The notes under the pieces were generated by a model. It saw only the letters and a program-made list of their open reading frames with translations, did not search any database and was not told the DNA's origin. From assembly GCF_000013225.1 (NCBI RefSeq), contig NC_007776.1:1011277-1075276 (forward strand): a stretch of 64,000 nt of DNA. The letters run 5' to 3'. Numbering within the stretch: the stretch's first letter is position 1; each line of letters opens with the position of its first letter. The position numbers and the translations under genes were made by a program. This document shows positions 48,973 through 56,811 of the stretch, piece after piece. Source of the stretch: Synechococcus sp. JA-2-3B'a(2-13). GTDB taxonomy: Bacteria; Cyanobacteriota; Cyanobacteriia; Thermostichales; Thermostichaceae.

Positions 48973-50319
48973 ATGGGCTCATCCCCTCTCCGCGAGCTAA
49001 CAGGACGACTAACAGGACAAAATGTGCATCTCCAGGGAGTGCGCCTGTTGGATCCTTGGCGTCAGCGGGATGAAGTAACCGATGTGTGGTTGCAGGAGGG
49101 TCGTCTGCGGGCCACCGAGCCGGCAGGGATCCCTGCCGACATCCCCACCATCGATGGCTCAGGCTGGGTAGTGGGGCCGGGTTTGCTGGATCTGTATGCC
49201 CACAGCGGCGAGATGGTTGGCAGCGATCTGGCCCACAGTCGGGAAACCCTGACCTCTTTGGCTGCAGCGGCTTTGGCGGGAGGCTTTACCCAGGTGGGGC
49301 TTCTGCCCACCCCCCTTCCCGGAAGCGGCTTTTTTCCGGTGCTGGATCGCCCGGAGCACTTGAACCGCTACCCCCGCCAATTGGGGGATCCCCGCTGGCT
49401 GCCCTGGGCTGCCCTGAGCGTGGGTGGCCAAGGAGAAACTCCAACCCCCTGGGGAGAACTGGCGCAAGCGGGAGCAGTTGGCTTTGCAGAGGTTCAGCCA
49501 CTGCGCTCCTTGGCTTTGGCGCGGCGGGCTCTGGAGTATTTGCGGCTGGAGAATAAACCCCTGCTGCTCTGGGCCTGGGATCCCACCTTGGCCGGGCAAG
49601 GCAGCCTTTACGAAGGGATCTGGGCGCTGCGCCTGGGGCTGAAAGGGATCCCTGCCAGTGCTGAAACTGCCGCTCTGGCCCGCCTCTTGGAGGTGATCAG
49701 GAGCGTTCCTTCCCCCCCGCCCGTGCACATCATGCGCCTGAGCCAAGCCCGCAGCCTGGAGCTGATCCAACAGGCCCAAGCCGAAGGACTGCCGGTTACC
49801 GCCAGCACCACTTGGATGCACCTGATCTTGTCCGAAGAGGCCGTCCTTGAGCATCGCTACGATCCCCACCTTCGTCTCCTGCCCCCTCTTCCCAGCGCCG
49901 GCGACCGGGAGGCTCTGATCGCCGGGATCCGTTCCGGCAACTTGGGGATCGCTACGGATCACCACCCCTACACCTACGAAGAGAAAACCCTGCCCTTTGC
50001 CGATGCTCCGCCGGGGGCGATGGGCCTGGAGCTGGCTCTGCCGCTGCTGTGGCACCATTTGGTAGAAACGGGATCCCTGACGGCGCTGCAACTGTGGTCT
50101 GCCCTCAGCCTGTACCCGGCCCGCTGCCTAAACCTAGATCCGCCCACCCTCACCCCCCACAGCGACTGGGTGCTGTTTGATCCCACCCACCCCTGGACGG
50201 TTTCTGCGGCCACCCTCCACTCCCGATCGCCAGCGACTCCCTGGCTGGAGAAAACCCTGTGCGGCAAAGTGCTGCACACCCATGTCGAGGGGATCCCATC
50301 CCGCAGCTCTGCCCCTTGA
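48973..50319 (+). CDS. Dihydroorotase-like amidohydrolase with altered metal site
   Basis: 448 residues, amidohydrolase fold of type I dihydroorotase. The metal-binding signature D-x-H-x-H of the family reads DLYAHSGE, so the first histidine is tyrosine. Later motifs (VHIMRLSQARSLELI, ATDHHPYTYEEKTLPFADAPPGAMGLELAL) are conserved, including the substrate loop. It could be a structural or modified-activity partner of another dihydroorotase, as non-catalytic PyrC' is in Pseudomonas, or have another role. The ATG lies two bases after the phosphatase stop, so the two are co-transcribed. I chose 48973 because the longer frame reads through the upstream gene. Confidence 0.82.
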   Translation: MGSSPLRELTGRLTGQNVHLQGVRLLDPWRQRDEVTDVWLQEGRLRATEPAGIPADIPTIDGSGWVVGPGLLDLYAHSGEMVGSDLAHSRETLTSLAAAALAGGFTQVGLLPTPLPGSGFFPVLDRPEHLNRYPRQLGDPRWLPWAALSVGGQGETPTPWGELAQAGAVGFAEVQPLRSLALARRALEYLRLENKPLLLWAWDPTLAGQGSLYEGIWALRLGLKGIPASAETAALARLLEVIRSVPSPPPVHIMRLSQARSLELIQQAQAEGLPVTASTTWMHLILSEEAVLEHRYDPHLRLLPPLPSAGDREALIAGIRSGNLGIATDHHPYTYEEKTLPFADAPPGAMGLELALPLLWHHLVETGSLTALQLWSALSLYPARCLNLDPPTLTPHSDWVLFDPTHPWTVSAATLHSRSPATPWLEKTLCGKVLHTHVEGIPSRSSAP

Positions 50320-50383
50320 TCCCGAAGAAGGCCGACAAGACCTGTCCGGAGAAAGAGCCAATTCAAAGAGGGGGATCCCTTCC

Positions 50384-50402
50384 CGCCAGCGGGACGGGGT
50401 CC
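50384..50402 (-). repeat. SGTES-type repeat, minus-strand copy between dihydroorotase-like gene and ileS
   Basis: On the minus strand GGACCCCGTCC then CGCTGGCG. It lies in the short convergent intergenic gap, six bases from the ileS stop. Confidence 0.65.
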
Positions 50403-50407
50403 CGAAT

Positions 50408-53251
50408 TCAAAACTCCCCGGCCAGAGCGGCTACACAACGCTCACACAGCTCTGGATGTTCGGCAAATTCCCCCACACGGGTGGAATAGTTCCAGCAGCG
50501 CACGCACTTTTGGCCGTCAGCCGGAAAAACAGAGACCTCCAAGCCTTGACCTGAGGTTTTCTCCAGTTCCACCTGTGAGGTGATGAACAAGTAGCGCAAC
50601 TCGGCAGCCCGCTCCTGCAAAAGAGCGTATAGGCTGGGATCCGCTACCTTCAGGATTACCTTGGCCTCGGTGGAAGCGCCGATGGGCTTAAAGGACTCCG
50701 TCCCGCTAACGCGACCGGTACGGGCTTGCTCCAGAGCCTTGTTCACCTCTTGGCGCACCTCTCGCAGCTGCTCCCAAATGGCCGCCAACTGGGGATCCCG
50801 CCAGTGCTCCGGCAGCTTCATCCACCCCCCCTCAAACACCGAACGGGTGGGCTTGGGATAGGGCAGATGGCTCCAAATCTCTTCGGCCAGGTGGGAGAGA
50901 ACGGGGGCGATGGCCTTGGCCAAGTTCTCCAGCAACAGGGAGAGCACCGTTTGACATTGTCGCCGCCGCAGACTTTGGGCATGGCTGATGTAGAGGCGAT
51001 CCTTGGCAATATCCAGGTAAAAGTTGGAGAGATCCACCACACAAAAGTTCTGAATCGCCTGGAAAAATCGGTAGAACTGATAGCTGGCAAAAGATTCGCC
51101 GATCTCGGATCCCACCTCGTGCAGGCGGTGCAAAATGTAGCGGTCTAGCTCCGTCAAGGCTGCAAAAGGAACGGCATCCTGAGTTGGATTGAAGTCGTAG
51201 AGGTTGCTCAGCAAAAAGCGAGCTGTGTTGCGGATTTTGCGATATACATCCGCCATTTGCCCAAGAATGGTCTTACCCAGCGGCACATCCCCGGAGTAGT
51301 CCACACTGGAGACCCACAGGCGCAGCACATCCGCCCCGTAGGCGGGATCCGTCTGGGGATCTTTGCCGCCGTTGATTAACACCAGCGGATCGATGACATT
51401 GCCCAGGGACTTGCTCATTTTCTGGCCCTTCTCGTCCAGCACAAACCCATGGGTGAGCACCGCCTTGTAGGGGGCATGGCCGTTGACGGCCACGGAGGTG
51501 AGCAAACTGGATTGGAACCAGCCTCGGTGTTGGTCGGAGCCTTCCAAATACAGATCCACCGGGTAGCCCAACCCCTGCGCCTTGGCCACTGCCGCCCAGG
51601 AAGAGCCGGAGTCAAACCAGACATCCATAGTGTCCATCCCTTTGCGGTAGGTGCGGCCATTGTGGCGGTACTTCTCCGGCAGCAACTCCTCCACCGGGCG
51701 CTTCCACCAGGCGTCGGATCCCTCTTGGGCGAAGATGGCCTTGATGTGGTCGAGGGTCTCGGCGGTGAGCAAGGGCTCGCCGGTTTCTTCGTCGTAAAAG
51801 ACGGGGATGGGCACGCCCCAAGCCCGCTGGCGGGAAATACACCAATCCGAGCGCTCCGACACCATAGCAGTGATGCGGTTCTCCCCGATGGCCGGGATCC
51901 ATTTCACGGTTTTAATGGCCTGCAGGGCCAGCTCCCGGAAGCCAGCTACAGACGCAAACCACTGCTCGGTGGCCCGGAAAATCGTTGGCTCTTTCGTGCG
52001 CCAGTCGTAGGGATATTTGTGGTTGTAGGGCTCTTCCTTGAGCAAAGCCCCCGCAGCCTGCAGAGCCTGGATGACAGCAGCATTGCCGCTGGTCTCCGGC
52101 TTCTTGGAGAGCACATCCAACCCGACGAACTGGGATCCGGCCTCGGCGGTAAATCTCCCCTGATCGTCCACAGGGCTGAGAATGGGCAGACCATACTTTT
52201 GGCCGGTTTTGAAGTCATCTTCCCCATGCCCCGGAGCTGTGTGCACAATGCCGGTGCCGGACTCGGTGGTGACATAGTCCCCCAGCACGCAGAGGCTGGC
52301 GCGGTCAAAGAGGGGGTGCCGTCCTTGACTGTATTCCAGGGCGGATCCCGGCAGGGTGGCCTTGATCTCCAGAGGCGTCTCCAGAACCTTCTCCAGCCGC
52401 TCCCGCAGATCGGCGGCGATCAACAGCAGGCCGAAGCGGGGAGACTCCACCACTGCATAGGTGAGCTTGGGGTTAAAGCAGAGAGCCAGGTTGGCCGGGA
52501 TCGTCCAAGGGGTGGTGGTCCAGATGGCTGCCCGCAGGCCCGGCATGAAAGGCTCCAAAACCGGCTGCGCCGCCGGACTCAGGCTCTGTAGCGGAAAGGC
52601 CACGTAGATGCTGGGGGAGATGTGGTTGTCGGGGTACTCCAGCTCCGCTTCCGCCAGAGCCGTCTGGGAGCTGGGGCTCCAGTGGACGGGTTTGAGGCCG
52701 CGGTAGATGTAGCCCTTGAGGGCCATTTGTCCAAACACCTCAATCTGTGCGGCTTCGTACTCCGGCGACAGCGTCAGGTAGGGCCGATCCCAGGATCCCC
52801 ATACCCCCAGGCGCTGAAAACTGGCCCGCTGCACATCAACGTAGTGCAGGGCGTACTCCTTGGCTTTTTGTCGCAGCTGCAGAGGGGTGAGGTTTTCCCG
52901 CTCCTGCGGAGTGAGGCTTTGCAACACTTTCAGTTCGATGGGCAGGCCGTGGCAATCCCAGCCGGGCACGTAGCGCACCTTGCGCCCCTGCAGGATGTGG
53001 TACTTGTTGACGATATCCTTGAGGATCTTGTTGAGGGTGGTGCCCATGTGGATATCGCCATTGGCGTAGGGCGGTCCATCGTGCAGGACAAAGGGATCCC
53101 CAGGATTGTGGTCGGCAAGGCGCTGGTAGATTTGCTCTTCCTGCCAAAAGGCTTGAATGGCGGGTTCTCTCTTGGCGGCCTCTGCCCGCATGGGAAACTG
53201 AGTTTGGGGCAGGTTGAGGGTACTTTTGTAGTCCACGGCAACTCGAGCCAA
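50408..53251 (-). CDS. ileS: Isoleucyl-tRNA synthetase
   Basis: 947 residues. Class I signature PYANGDIHMGTTLNK (HIGH equivalent) and KMSKSLGN are present, as is the editing domain (TTPWTIPANLALCF). The C-terminal zinc-binding cysteines are in KCVRCWNYS and LCERCVAAL. The length is standard for a cyanobacterial IleRS apart from an RVSGTES insertion near residue 850 from the repeat at 50693-50716, between the tRNA-binding helices and the zinc region. The enzyme charges tRNA-Ile. It is a single-gene unit. Confidence 0.97.
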   Translation of the reverse strand: MARVAVDYKSTLNLPQTQFPMRAEAAKREPAIQAFWQEEQIYQRLADHNPGDPFVLHDGPPYANGDIHMGTTLNKILKDIVNKYHILQGRKVRYVPGWDCHGLPIELKVLQSLTPQERENLTPLQLRQKAKEYALHYVDVQRASFQRLGVWGSWDRPYLTLSPEYEAAQIEVFGQMALKGYIYRGLKPVHWSPSSQTALAEAELEYPDNHISPSIYVAFPLQSLSPAAQPVLEPFMPGLRAAIWTTTPWTIPANLALCFNPKLTYAVVESPRFGLLLIAADLRERLEKVLETPLEIKATLPGSALEYSQGRHPLFDRASLCVLGDYVTTESGTGIVHTAPGHGEDDFKTGQKYGLPILSPVDDQGRFTAEAGSQFVGLDVLSKKPETSGNAAVIQALQAAGALLKEEPYNHKYPYDWRTKEPTIFRATEQWFASVAGFRELALQAIKTVKWIPAIGENRITAMVSERSDWCISRQRAWGVPIPVFYDEETGEPLLTAETLDHIKAIFAQEGSDAWWKRPVEELLPEKYRHNGRTYRKGMDTMDVWFDSGSSWAAVAKAQGLGYPVDLYLEGSDQHRGWFQSSLLTSVAVNGHAPYKAVLTHGFVLDEKGQKMSKSLGNVIDPLVLINGGKDPQTDPAYGADVLRLWVSSVDYSGDVPLGKTILGQMADVYRKIRNTARFLLSNLYDFNPTQDAVPFAALTELDRYILHRLHEVGSEIGESFASYQFYRFFQAIQNFCVVDLSNFYLDIAKDRLYISHAQSLRRRQCQTVLSLLLENLAKAIAPVLSHLAEEIWSHLPYPKPTRSVFEGGWMKLPEHWRDPQLAAIWEQLREVRQEVNKALEQARTGRVSGTESFKPIGASTEAKVILKVADPSLYALLQERAAELRYLFITSQVELEKTSGQGLEVSVFPADGQKCVRCWNYSTRVGEFAEHPELCERCVAALAGEF
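50693..50716 (+). repeat. SGTES-type repeat inside ileS
   Basis: GGACTCCGTCC then CGCTAACGCGACC. On the coding minus strand it reads GRVSGTESF, in frame, so IleRS carries the repeat-derived peptide in a surface-exposed C-terminal region. Confidence 0.85.
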
Positions 53252-53380
53252 CTAGAGGGCGTCCTTCTATCCTACGCTGTTGCCTTATCCTCAGCAGTCC
53301 ATCCCTCACCTTGCCTCTTCATCGCTTGGGAGATAGGGGATCCGGCCAGCCACCTCGGTAAAGATTTGTGCTAGTCTCAG

Positions 53381-53560
53381 GGTGTCGTTGAGTAAGGGAG
53401 GTTCCTGCGGATGCCAGATAGTAGTAGTTGTAAGGGTCGTCAAGTTGGGTTCAGCCGGCTGTGCGCCGGGGCTGTTCTCTAACGGTCTGAACTTAGATCC
53501 TTCAGTCTGCTGAAGAGTCTTCGCGTTCTGGCTCGCTTGGAGTTCCTCCCGGCAGTCAGG
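53381..53560 (+). ncRNA. Candidate 6S RNA
   Basis: About 180 nt that can form one long rod. Closing pairs are TGTC (53383-53386) with GGCA (53551-53554), and GGGAGG (53396-53401) with CCTCCC (53545-53550). Then GCCAGA (53413-53418) pairs with TCTGGC (53527-53532). A large bubble follows, whose 3' side holds the hairpin CTTCAG-TCTG-CTGAAG (53500-53515). The terminal stem is GTTCAG (53449-53454) with CTGAAC (53487-53492), capped by CCGGC-TGTGC-GCCGG. A -10-like TAGTCT sits at 53372-53377. This layout is that of 6S RNA, which binds RNA polymerase holoenzyme. The identity is from fold, not from a sequence match. Confidence 0.6.
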
Positions 53561-53685
53561 TTCCAGTTGAAGGCCCGCTAGACCGCTCTTTCCCTGACCG
53601 CCTGTTGTTGCCTTGGGGGTGGGAGAGAGCGGATAGTTTTGCAGATAGCTGTAGCGGGGCTTGGAATGGACGGGCGTGTAAACTA

Positions 53686-53717
53686 CCCGGCTCCGACCGC
53701 TAAGCGGTACGGAGCGG
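53686..53717 (-). repeat. Right-end hairpin of IS copy 2
   Basis: On the minus strand CCCG, CTCCG, T, ACCGC, loop TTA, GCGGT, CGGAG, C, CGGG. Relative to copy 1 the stem bases changed on both sides together (CCCTG/CAGGG to CTCCG/CGGAG, ACTGC/GCAGT to ACCGC/GCGGT), so the fold is under selection. Confidence 0.75.
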
Positions 53718-54893
53718 GCTTTCAGTAGCCCTGAGCCTGCTCTGCTCTACCAGAGAACAAAACAGGCCCGAACCTCTAGGCTGGTTTACGGCAGCCCCCA
53801 AGAGCGCAATCACATTCGCACCATTCAAATCCGCATCCCCTTCCCATCCACAGTGCCCACACTTAAACTTCTTTCCACTGCGGTAGGATTGCGCAGGATC
53901 GGGATGGATGTGTAAACACTTGTGACAGGTCTGCGACGTGTAAGCAGGCGGGACCAGTACTACAGACACTCCGGCGATGGCAGCCTTGTAGGCCACAAAC
54001 ATCCTAAGCTGGTAGAACGCCCAACTGTTGGCCCTGCGCCGCTCGGCTTTGTTGCGTGGCTGTTGATTGACCCTTTCCCGGATCCCTGTCAGGTCTTCCA
54101 GGGCAATAGCGCTGTTTGTGGTCTTTGCCCTAGAGACAATAGCTTTGGAGATGCGATGATTGACCCACGCCTGAAAGCGCCTCTCCTTGCCAGACAGCCG
54201 TTGCAACAGTTCTCTGCATCTGCGCCGCGAACTGCGTGTGCCCTTACTGGCTTTGCGTTGGAGTACCGCCCTCAACCGGGAGTAGCGCTCTCGGACTCTG
54301 CTCAACTGCTGTCCATTCCAGTGATCTCCTTCCGATGTATGAGCAATATCCGTCCTGCCCAAATCCACCCCGATCACCTTGTCGGTATCTTGTTGCTTGG
54401 GTGGCTTTTTCTCTACGCAAATCTGGATGTAGTAGGAGCCATCTTTGCGCTTGACCAGGGTGGCAGCTTTTGGGTTGGAACCAGCCAGCATCCCACGCTG
54501 GTAGTTGCCAATGACCAGTTCAAAGCGTTCTCTCCCTTCCACCGTGGTCAGCGACACCGTCCAGTCTTTTTGACGGAACGAAAAGATGCGAGCGTCGTAG
54601 GTAACAAAGCCGCTCTTAAACTCCTTGACGGGACGCTTTTTCTGCTTAGCCACTTTGCGGGAACCCGCTACCCGTCTGCACACCTGTTGAGCCAAGTTAC
54701 TGGACAAGCCAAACCGGGCTCGAATCTCGTAGTAGCAAAGGGATTGGAGTTTGACTGCGTTGACTACTTTTTCTGGTGTGTTTTGGTTGACCCAGTTCAA
54801 TGCCTGTACAAAGGCATCCATCGTCGCGTCCAATTTGGCGGCTTGCGACGGGGACACCTTGAGCTTACAGGATATGGTCAGGACTTGGCTCAT
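53700..54893 (-). CDS. tnpB: TnpB, RNA-guided nuclease of IS200/IS605-type element (copy 2)
   Basis: 397 residues from the ATG at 54893, the same length as copy 1. The DED triad (IGVDLGRTDIAH, ALEDLTGIRERV, GDADLNGANV) and zinc finger (CHKCLHIH ... CGHCGW) are intact. Differences from copy 1 are scattered, with a cluster of changes around MLAGSNPKAATLVKRKDGSYY and a distinct C-terminus (SLVEQSRLRATESPLRTA) because the right-end sequence differs. The stop codon lies in the loop of the right-end hairpin. Probably active as a guided nuclease by family analogy. Confidence 0.9.
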   Translation of the reverse strand: MSQVLTISCKLKVSPSQAAKLDATMDAFVQALNWVNQNTPEKVVNAVKLQSLCYYEIRARFGLSSNLAQQVCRRVAGSRKVAKQKKRPVKEFKSGFVTYDARIFSFRQKDWTVSLTTVEGRERFELVIGNYQRGMLAGSNPKAATLVKRKDGSYYIQICVEKKPPKQQDTDKVIGVDLGRTDIAHTSEGDHWNGQQLSRVRERYSRLRAVLQRKASKGTRSSRRRCRELLQRLSGKERRFQAWVNHRISKAIVSRAKTTNSAIALEDLTGIRERVNQQPRNKAERRRANSWAFYQLRMFVAYKAAIAGVSVVLVPPAYTSQTCHKCLHIHPDPAQSYRSGKKFKCGHCGWEGDADLNGANVIALLGAAVNQPRGSGLFCSLVEQSRLRATESPLRTA

Positions 54894-54995
54894 AAGTTCA
54901 TTGTACTTCATCAAAGCGCATTCCTCCCGGCACTGACCCTACGGGTACAGTGCGGGGCTCCTGCGATTTCTAGCTGAAGATGCCAGTGTTTCTTG

Positions 54996-55030
54996 AGGTT
55001 GGGTCCTTTCAAGACACCTCGACCCAACCT
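54996..55030. terminator. Perfect 10-bp inverted repeat next to IS copy 2
   Basis: AGGTTGGGTC (54996-55005) and GACCCAACCT (55021-55030) with a 15-nt loop. A strong hairpin on either strand without a clear T-run. It may terminate the minus-strand transcript of the short lipoprotein-like frame at 55056, or may simply be structured IS-flanking DNA. Confidence 0.4.
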
Positions 55031-55055
55031 TTCGAGACCCCTCGGGATTGTTCGG

Positions 55056-55180
55056 TCAATTGCTGGCAGGAGTGGGGCGATCCACCACCGGAGCACCAAG
55101 GGAGTCGCCGCTATCGCAACCGCTCAAAAATAGGGCCAGCACCAGAAAGCAAACAAGCTGAGGGGCGCATAGTTTCCCAT
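55056..55180 (-). pseudogene. Short lipoprotein-like frame, probably frameshifted
   Basis: On the minus strand one frame reads QLVCFLVLALFLSGCDSG, a classical lipoprotein signal with lipobox LSGC, and ends after about 20 further residues (stop at 55056). There is no start codon in that frame. The nearest ATG (55180) is in another frame, so a one-base shift or a non-standard start would be needed. It could be a remnant of a lipoprotein gene. Confidence 0.25.
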
Positions 55181-55244
55181 CTTAACAAGCTCAACTGCCT
55201 GTCCAGATTACCCCAGAGCCATTCCTCATCATCCTGAAGATTTC

Positions 55245-56159
55245 CTAAGGGACGGTGGGGATGGCCAGGGATCCCTCCAGAGCCAAGCGATCGCTGACGA
55301 TAAGACGCCGACTCTCCAGCGTGATGCCGGTTTGGTTAACCAACATCACAGAAATCCACTCAGAACGGGGTTCTTGCGGAGCATCTGCCTGTAGGAAGAT
55401 CCCTCCGGCCTGTAGGGGTTCGAGAGCAAACGAAGTCACCTCTGGGTAGCCCGCCCCGGCAACGGGTTGTTCGGCAACGGCGCCCAACAGCAAAGAGTGG
55501 GTGAGAGGCTCTGCCACAATCGCCTGCAGCGAATAGGTGGATCCCGGTTTGACCACCTCCGGCAGGTTCAAGGTGACGGTGGGAGGGGCAGATCCAGAGG
55601 TGAGGGTGCTGGCCTCCCGCAGCACTTCTTGGTCAATCAACAGCAGTTGTCCGGGATTGGCTGGATCCGGGCGATAGCGATTGCGCACCAGGGCAGAGGC
55701 TTCTACCTGAAAGTCCCCCCGCACCGAGGATTGGGATCCCTCTACTTGGCTGAGAATATCGGCAACAATCTCAGGGCCCACCTGCCGCCAGGAGAGGATC
55801 TGGGCCGAATAGGTGAGTTCAGGATGAGAGCTCCACAGCTTGCGGATGGCACCTTCCACCTCTTCCCGGTCCAGCCCATCTCGGTGGCGGAAGTCGGGGC
55901 TGTAGCCGGCCATCACCCCTGGCAAATCCCGCCGGTTGGCGGCGGCCACCTGCTGGCTTAGCCACTCCACCAGGGCGGCTGGCGGTGGGCTGGAAACTTG
56001 CCGCTGGATCCCACTTTCTAGGGGCATCGGGGCAGCTTGGGCCCAAGCCGAGGACTCCGTCCGGCTGACGTGACCGGCTGTCAATCCAAGGGGGATGCTC
56101 CAGCTCACGGCCAGAGCAAGGGGCCAAAGCAGTTGCGGAAAGTTAGATCGGGATTTCAA
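55245..56159 (-). CDS. Exported protein of unknown function with NTF2-like region
   Basis: 304 residues. The signal peptide (LLWPLALAVSWSIPLGLTAG) is followed at once by HVSRTESSAWAQ, derived from the repeat at 56052-56077, and the probable cleavage site is at or just after it. A region at about residues 60-165 (WLSQQVAAANRRDLPGVMAGYSPDFRHRDGL) looks like an NTF2/SnoaL-type fold; the C-terminal part is beta-rich (GSTYSLQAIVAEPL ... GITLESRRLIVSD). No active site recognised. Probably periplasmic. Confidence 0.65.
   Translation of the reverse strand: MKSRSNFPQLLWPLALAVSWSIPLGLTAGHVSRTESSAWAQAAPMPLESGIQRQVSSPPPAALVEWLSQQVAAANRRDLPGVMAGYSPDFRHRDGLDREEVEGAIRKLWSSHPELTYSAQILSWRQVGPEIVADILSQVEGSQSSVRGDFQVEASALVRNRYRPDPANPGQLLLIDQEVLREASTLTSGSAPPTVTLNLPEVVKPGSTYSLQAIVAEPLTHSLLLGAVAEQPVAGAGYPEVTSFALEPLQAGGIFLQADAPQEPRSEWISVMLVNQTGITLESRRLIVSDRLALEGSLAIPTVP
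56052..56077 (+). repeat. SGTES-type repeat inside the exported-protein gene
   Basis: GGACTCCGTCCGG then CTGACGTGACCGG. On the coding strand it reads GHVSRTESS, in frame, directly after the signal peptide, a place that tolerates insertions. Confidence 0.8.
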
Positions 56160-56279
56160 GCCATGGGCCTCCAGCCGGCAAATCTGGATCCCAGTCTAGC
56201 CTTAGGGCAGTTGGGATCCCAAAGTCCAGACCAGATAAGATCGATTGGAATAAGCTTTGGCTCATAGCGCCTGTTCTCC

Positions 56280-56654
56280 ATGGCTCCCCAGCACTCTCCA
56301 GCTTTCTTGGCCCTGGTCAACGAGGCCAAAAGCCGCATCCAAGAACTGACAGTCGAGCAGGTCAGGCAAAAACAACTGCAAGGGGATCCCTTCTATTTTG
56401 TGGATGTGCGGGAAGAGTCGGAGTGGCAAGCCGGCCACGCTGCCGGAGCCATCCACTTGAGCAAAGGGATCATTGAGCGGGACATCGAGAGGGTGATCCC
56501 CGACAAAGAAGCGGAGATCGTCCTGTACTGCGGCGGCGGGTTTCGTTCGGCGTTGGCAGCCGATAATCTACAGAAAATGGGCTATCGTCGGGTGATCTCG
56601 ATGGATGGGGGCATGCGGGCTTGGCGGGAAGCGGGTTTTCCTGAGGAGCGCTAG
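56280..56654 (+). CDS. Single-domain rhodanese
   Basis: 124 residues. FVDVREESEWQAGHAAGAIHL and the active-site loop YCGGGFRSA, with the catalytic cysteine, define a rhodanese-like sulfurtransferase; MDGGMRAWREAGFP is the conserved end. It probably transfers sulfane sulfur; the acceptor is unknown. It stands alone in a plus-strand position between two unrelated genes. Confidence 0.9.
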   Translation: MAPQHSPAFLALVNEAKSRIQELTVEQVRQKQLQGDPFYFVDVREESEWQAGHAAGAIHLSKGIIERDIERVIPDKEAEIVLYCGGGFRSALAADNLQKMGYRRVISMDGGMRAWREAGFPEER

Positions 56655-56811
56655 AGCTGGCGGATTTCTTCCCTCACCCATAGGAAGAGGGAGGTATTGG
56701 CTGCTATCTGGCTGCTATCTGAAATGGCCGACCACTGAAGGCGGGAAGTGGGGGCGGCCCAACCTTGTTTAGAATGGCGATAGCCTGGCCGTTTAGCTTT
56801 ACCCCTCTGCC

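Larger units (their letters stand above)
53678..54977 (-). mobile_element. TnpB-only IS200/IS605-type element, copy 2
   Basis: Minus-strand copy bounded by TTCAGCTAGAAATCG at the left end (54977/54978) and GGGTAGTTTAC at the right end (53678). The left-end 48 bases are nearly identical to copy 1, while the right ends differ in the hairpin but keep its shape. It sits about 120 nt downstream of the candidate 6S RNA and interrupts no recognisable gene. No TnpA gene. Confidence 0.85.

Noticed and set aside
53306-53677. A 123-codon minus-strand open frame (…REELQASQNAKTLQQTEG…) ending next to IS copy 2, which at first looked like the C-terminal half of an interrupted gene.
   Set aside because: It has no ATG or early start and no family motifs, and it lies antisense to the strongly paired 6S-like RNA, whose structure explains the sequence better.
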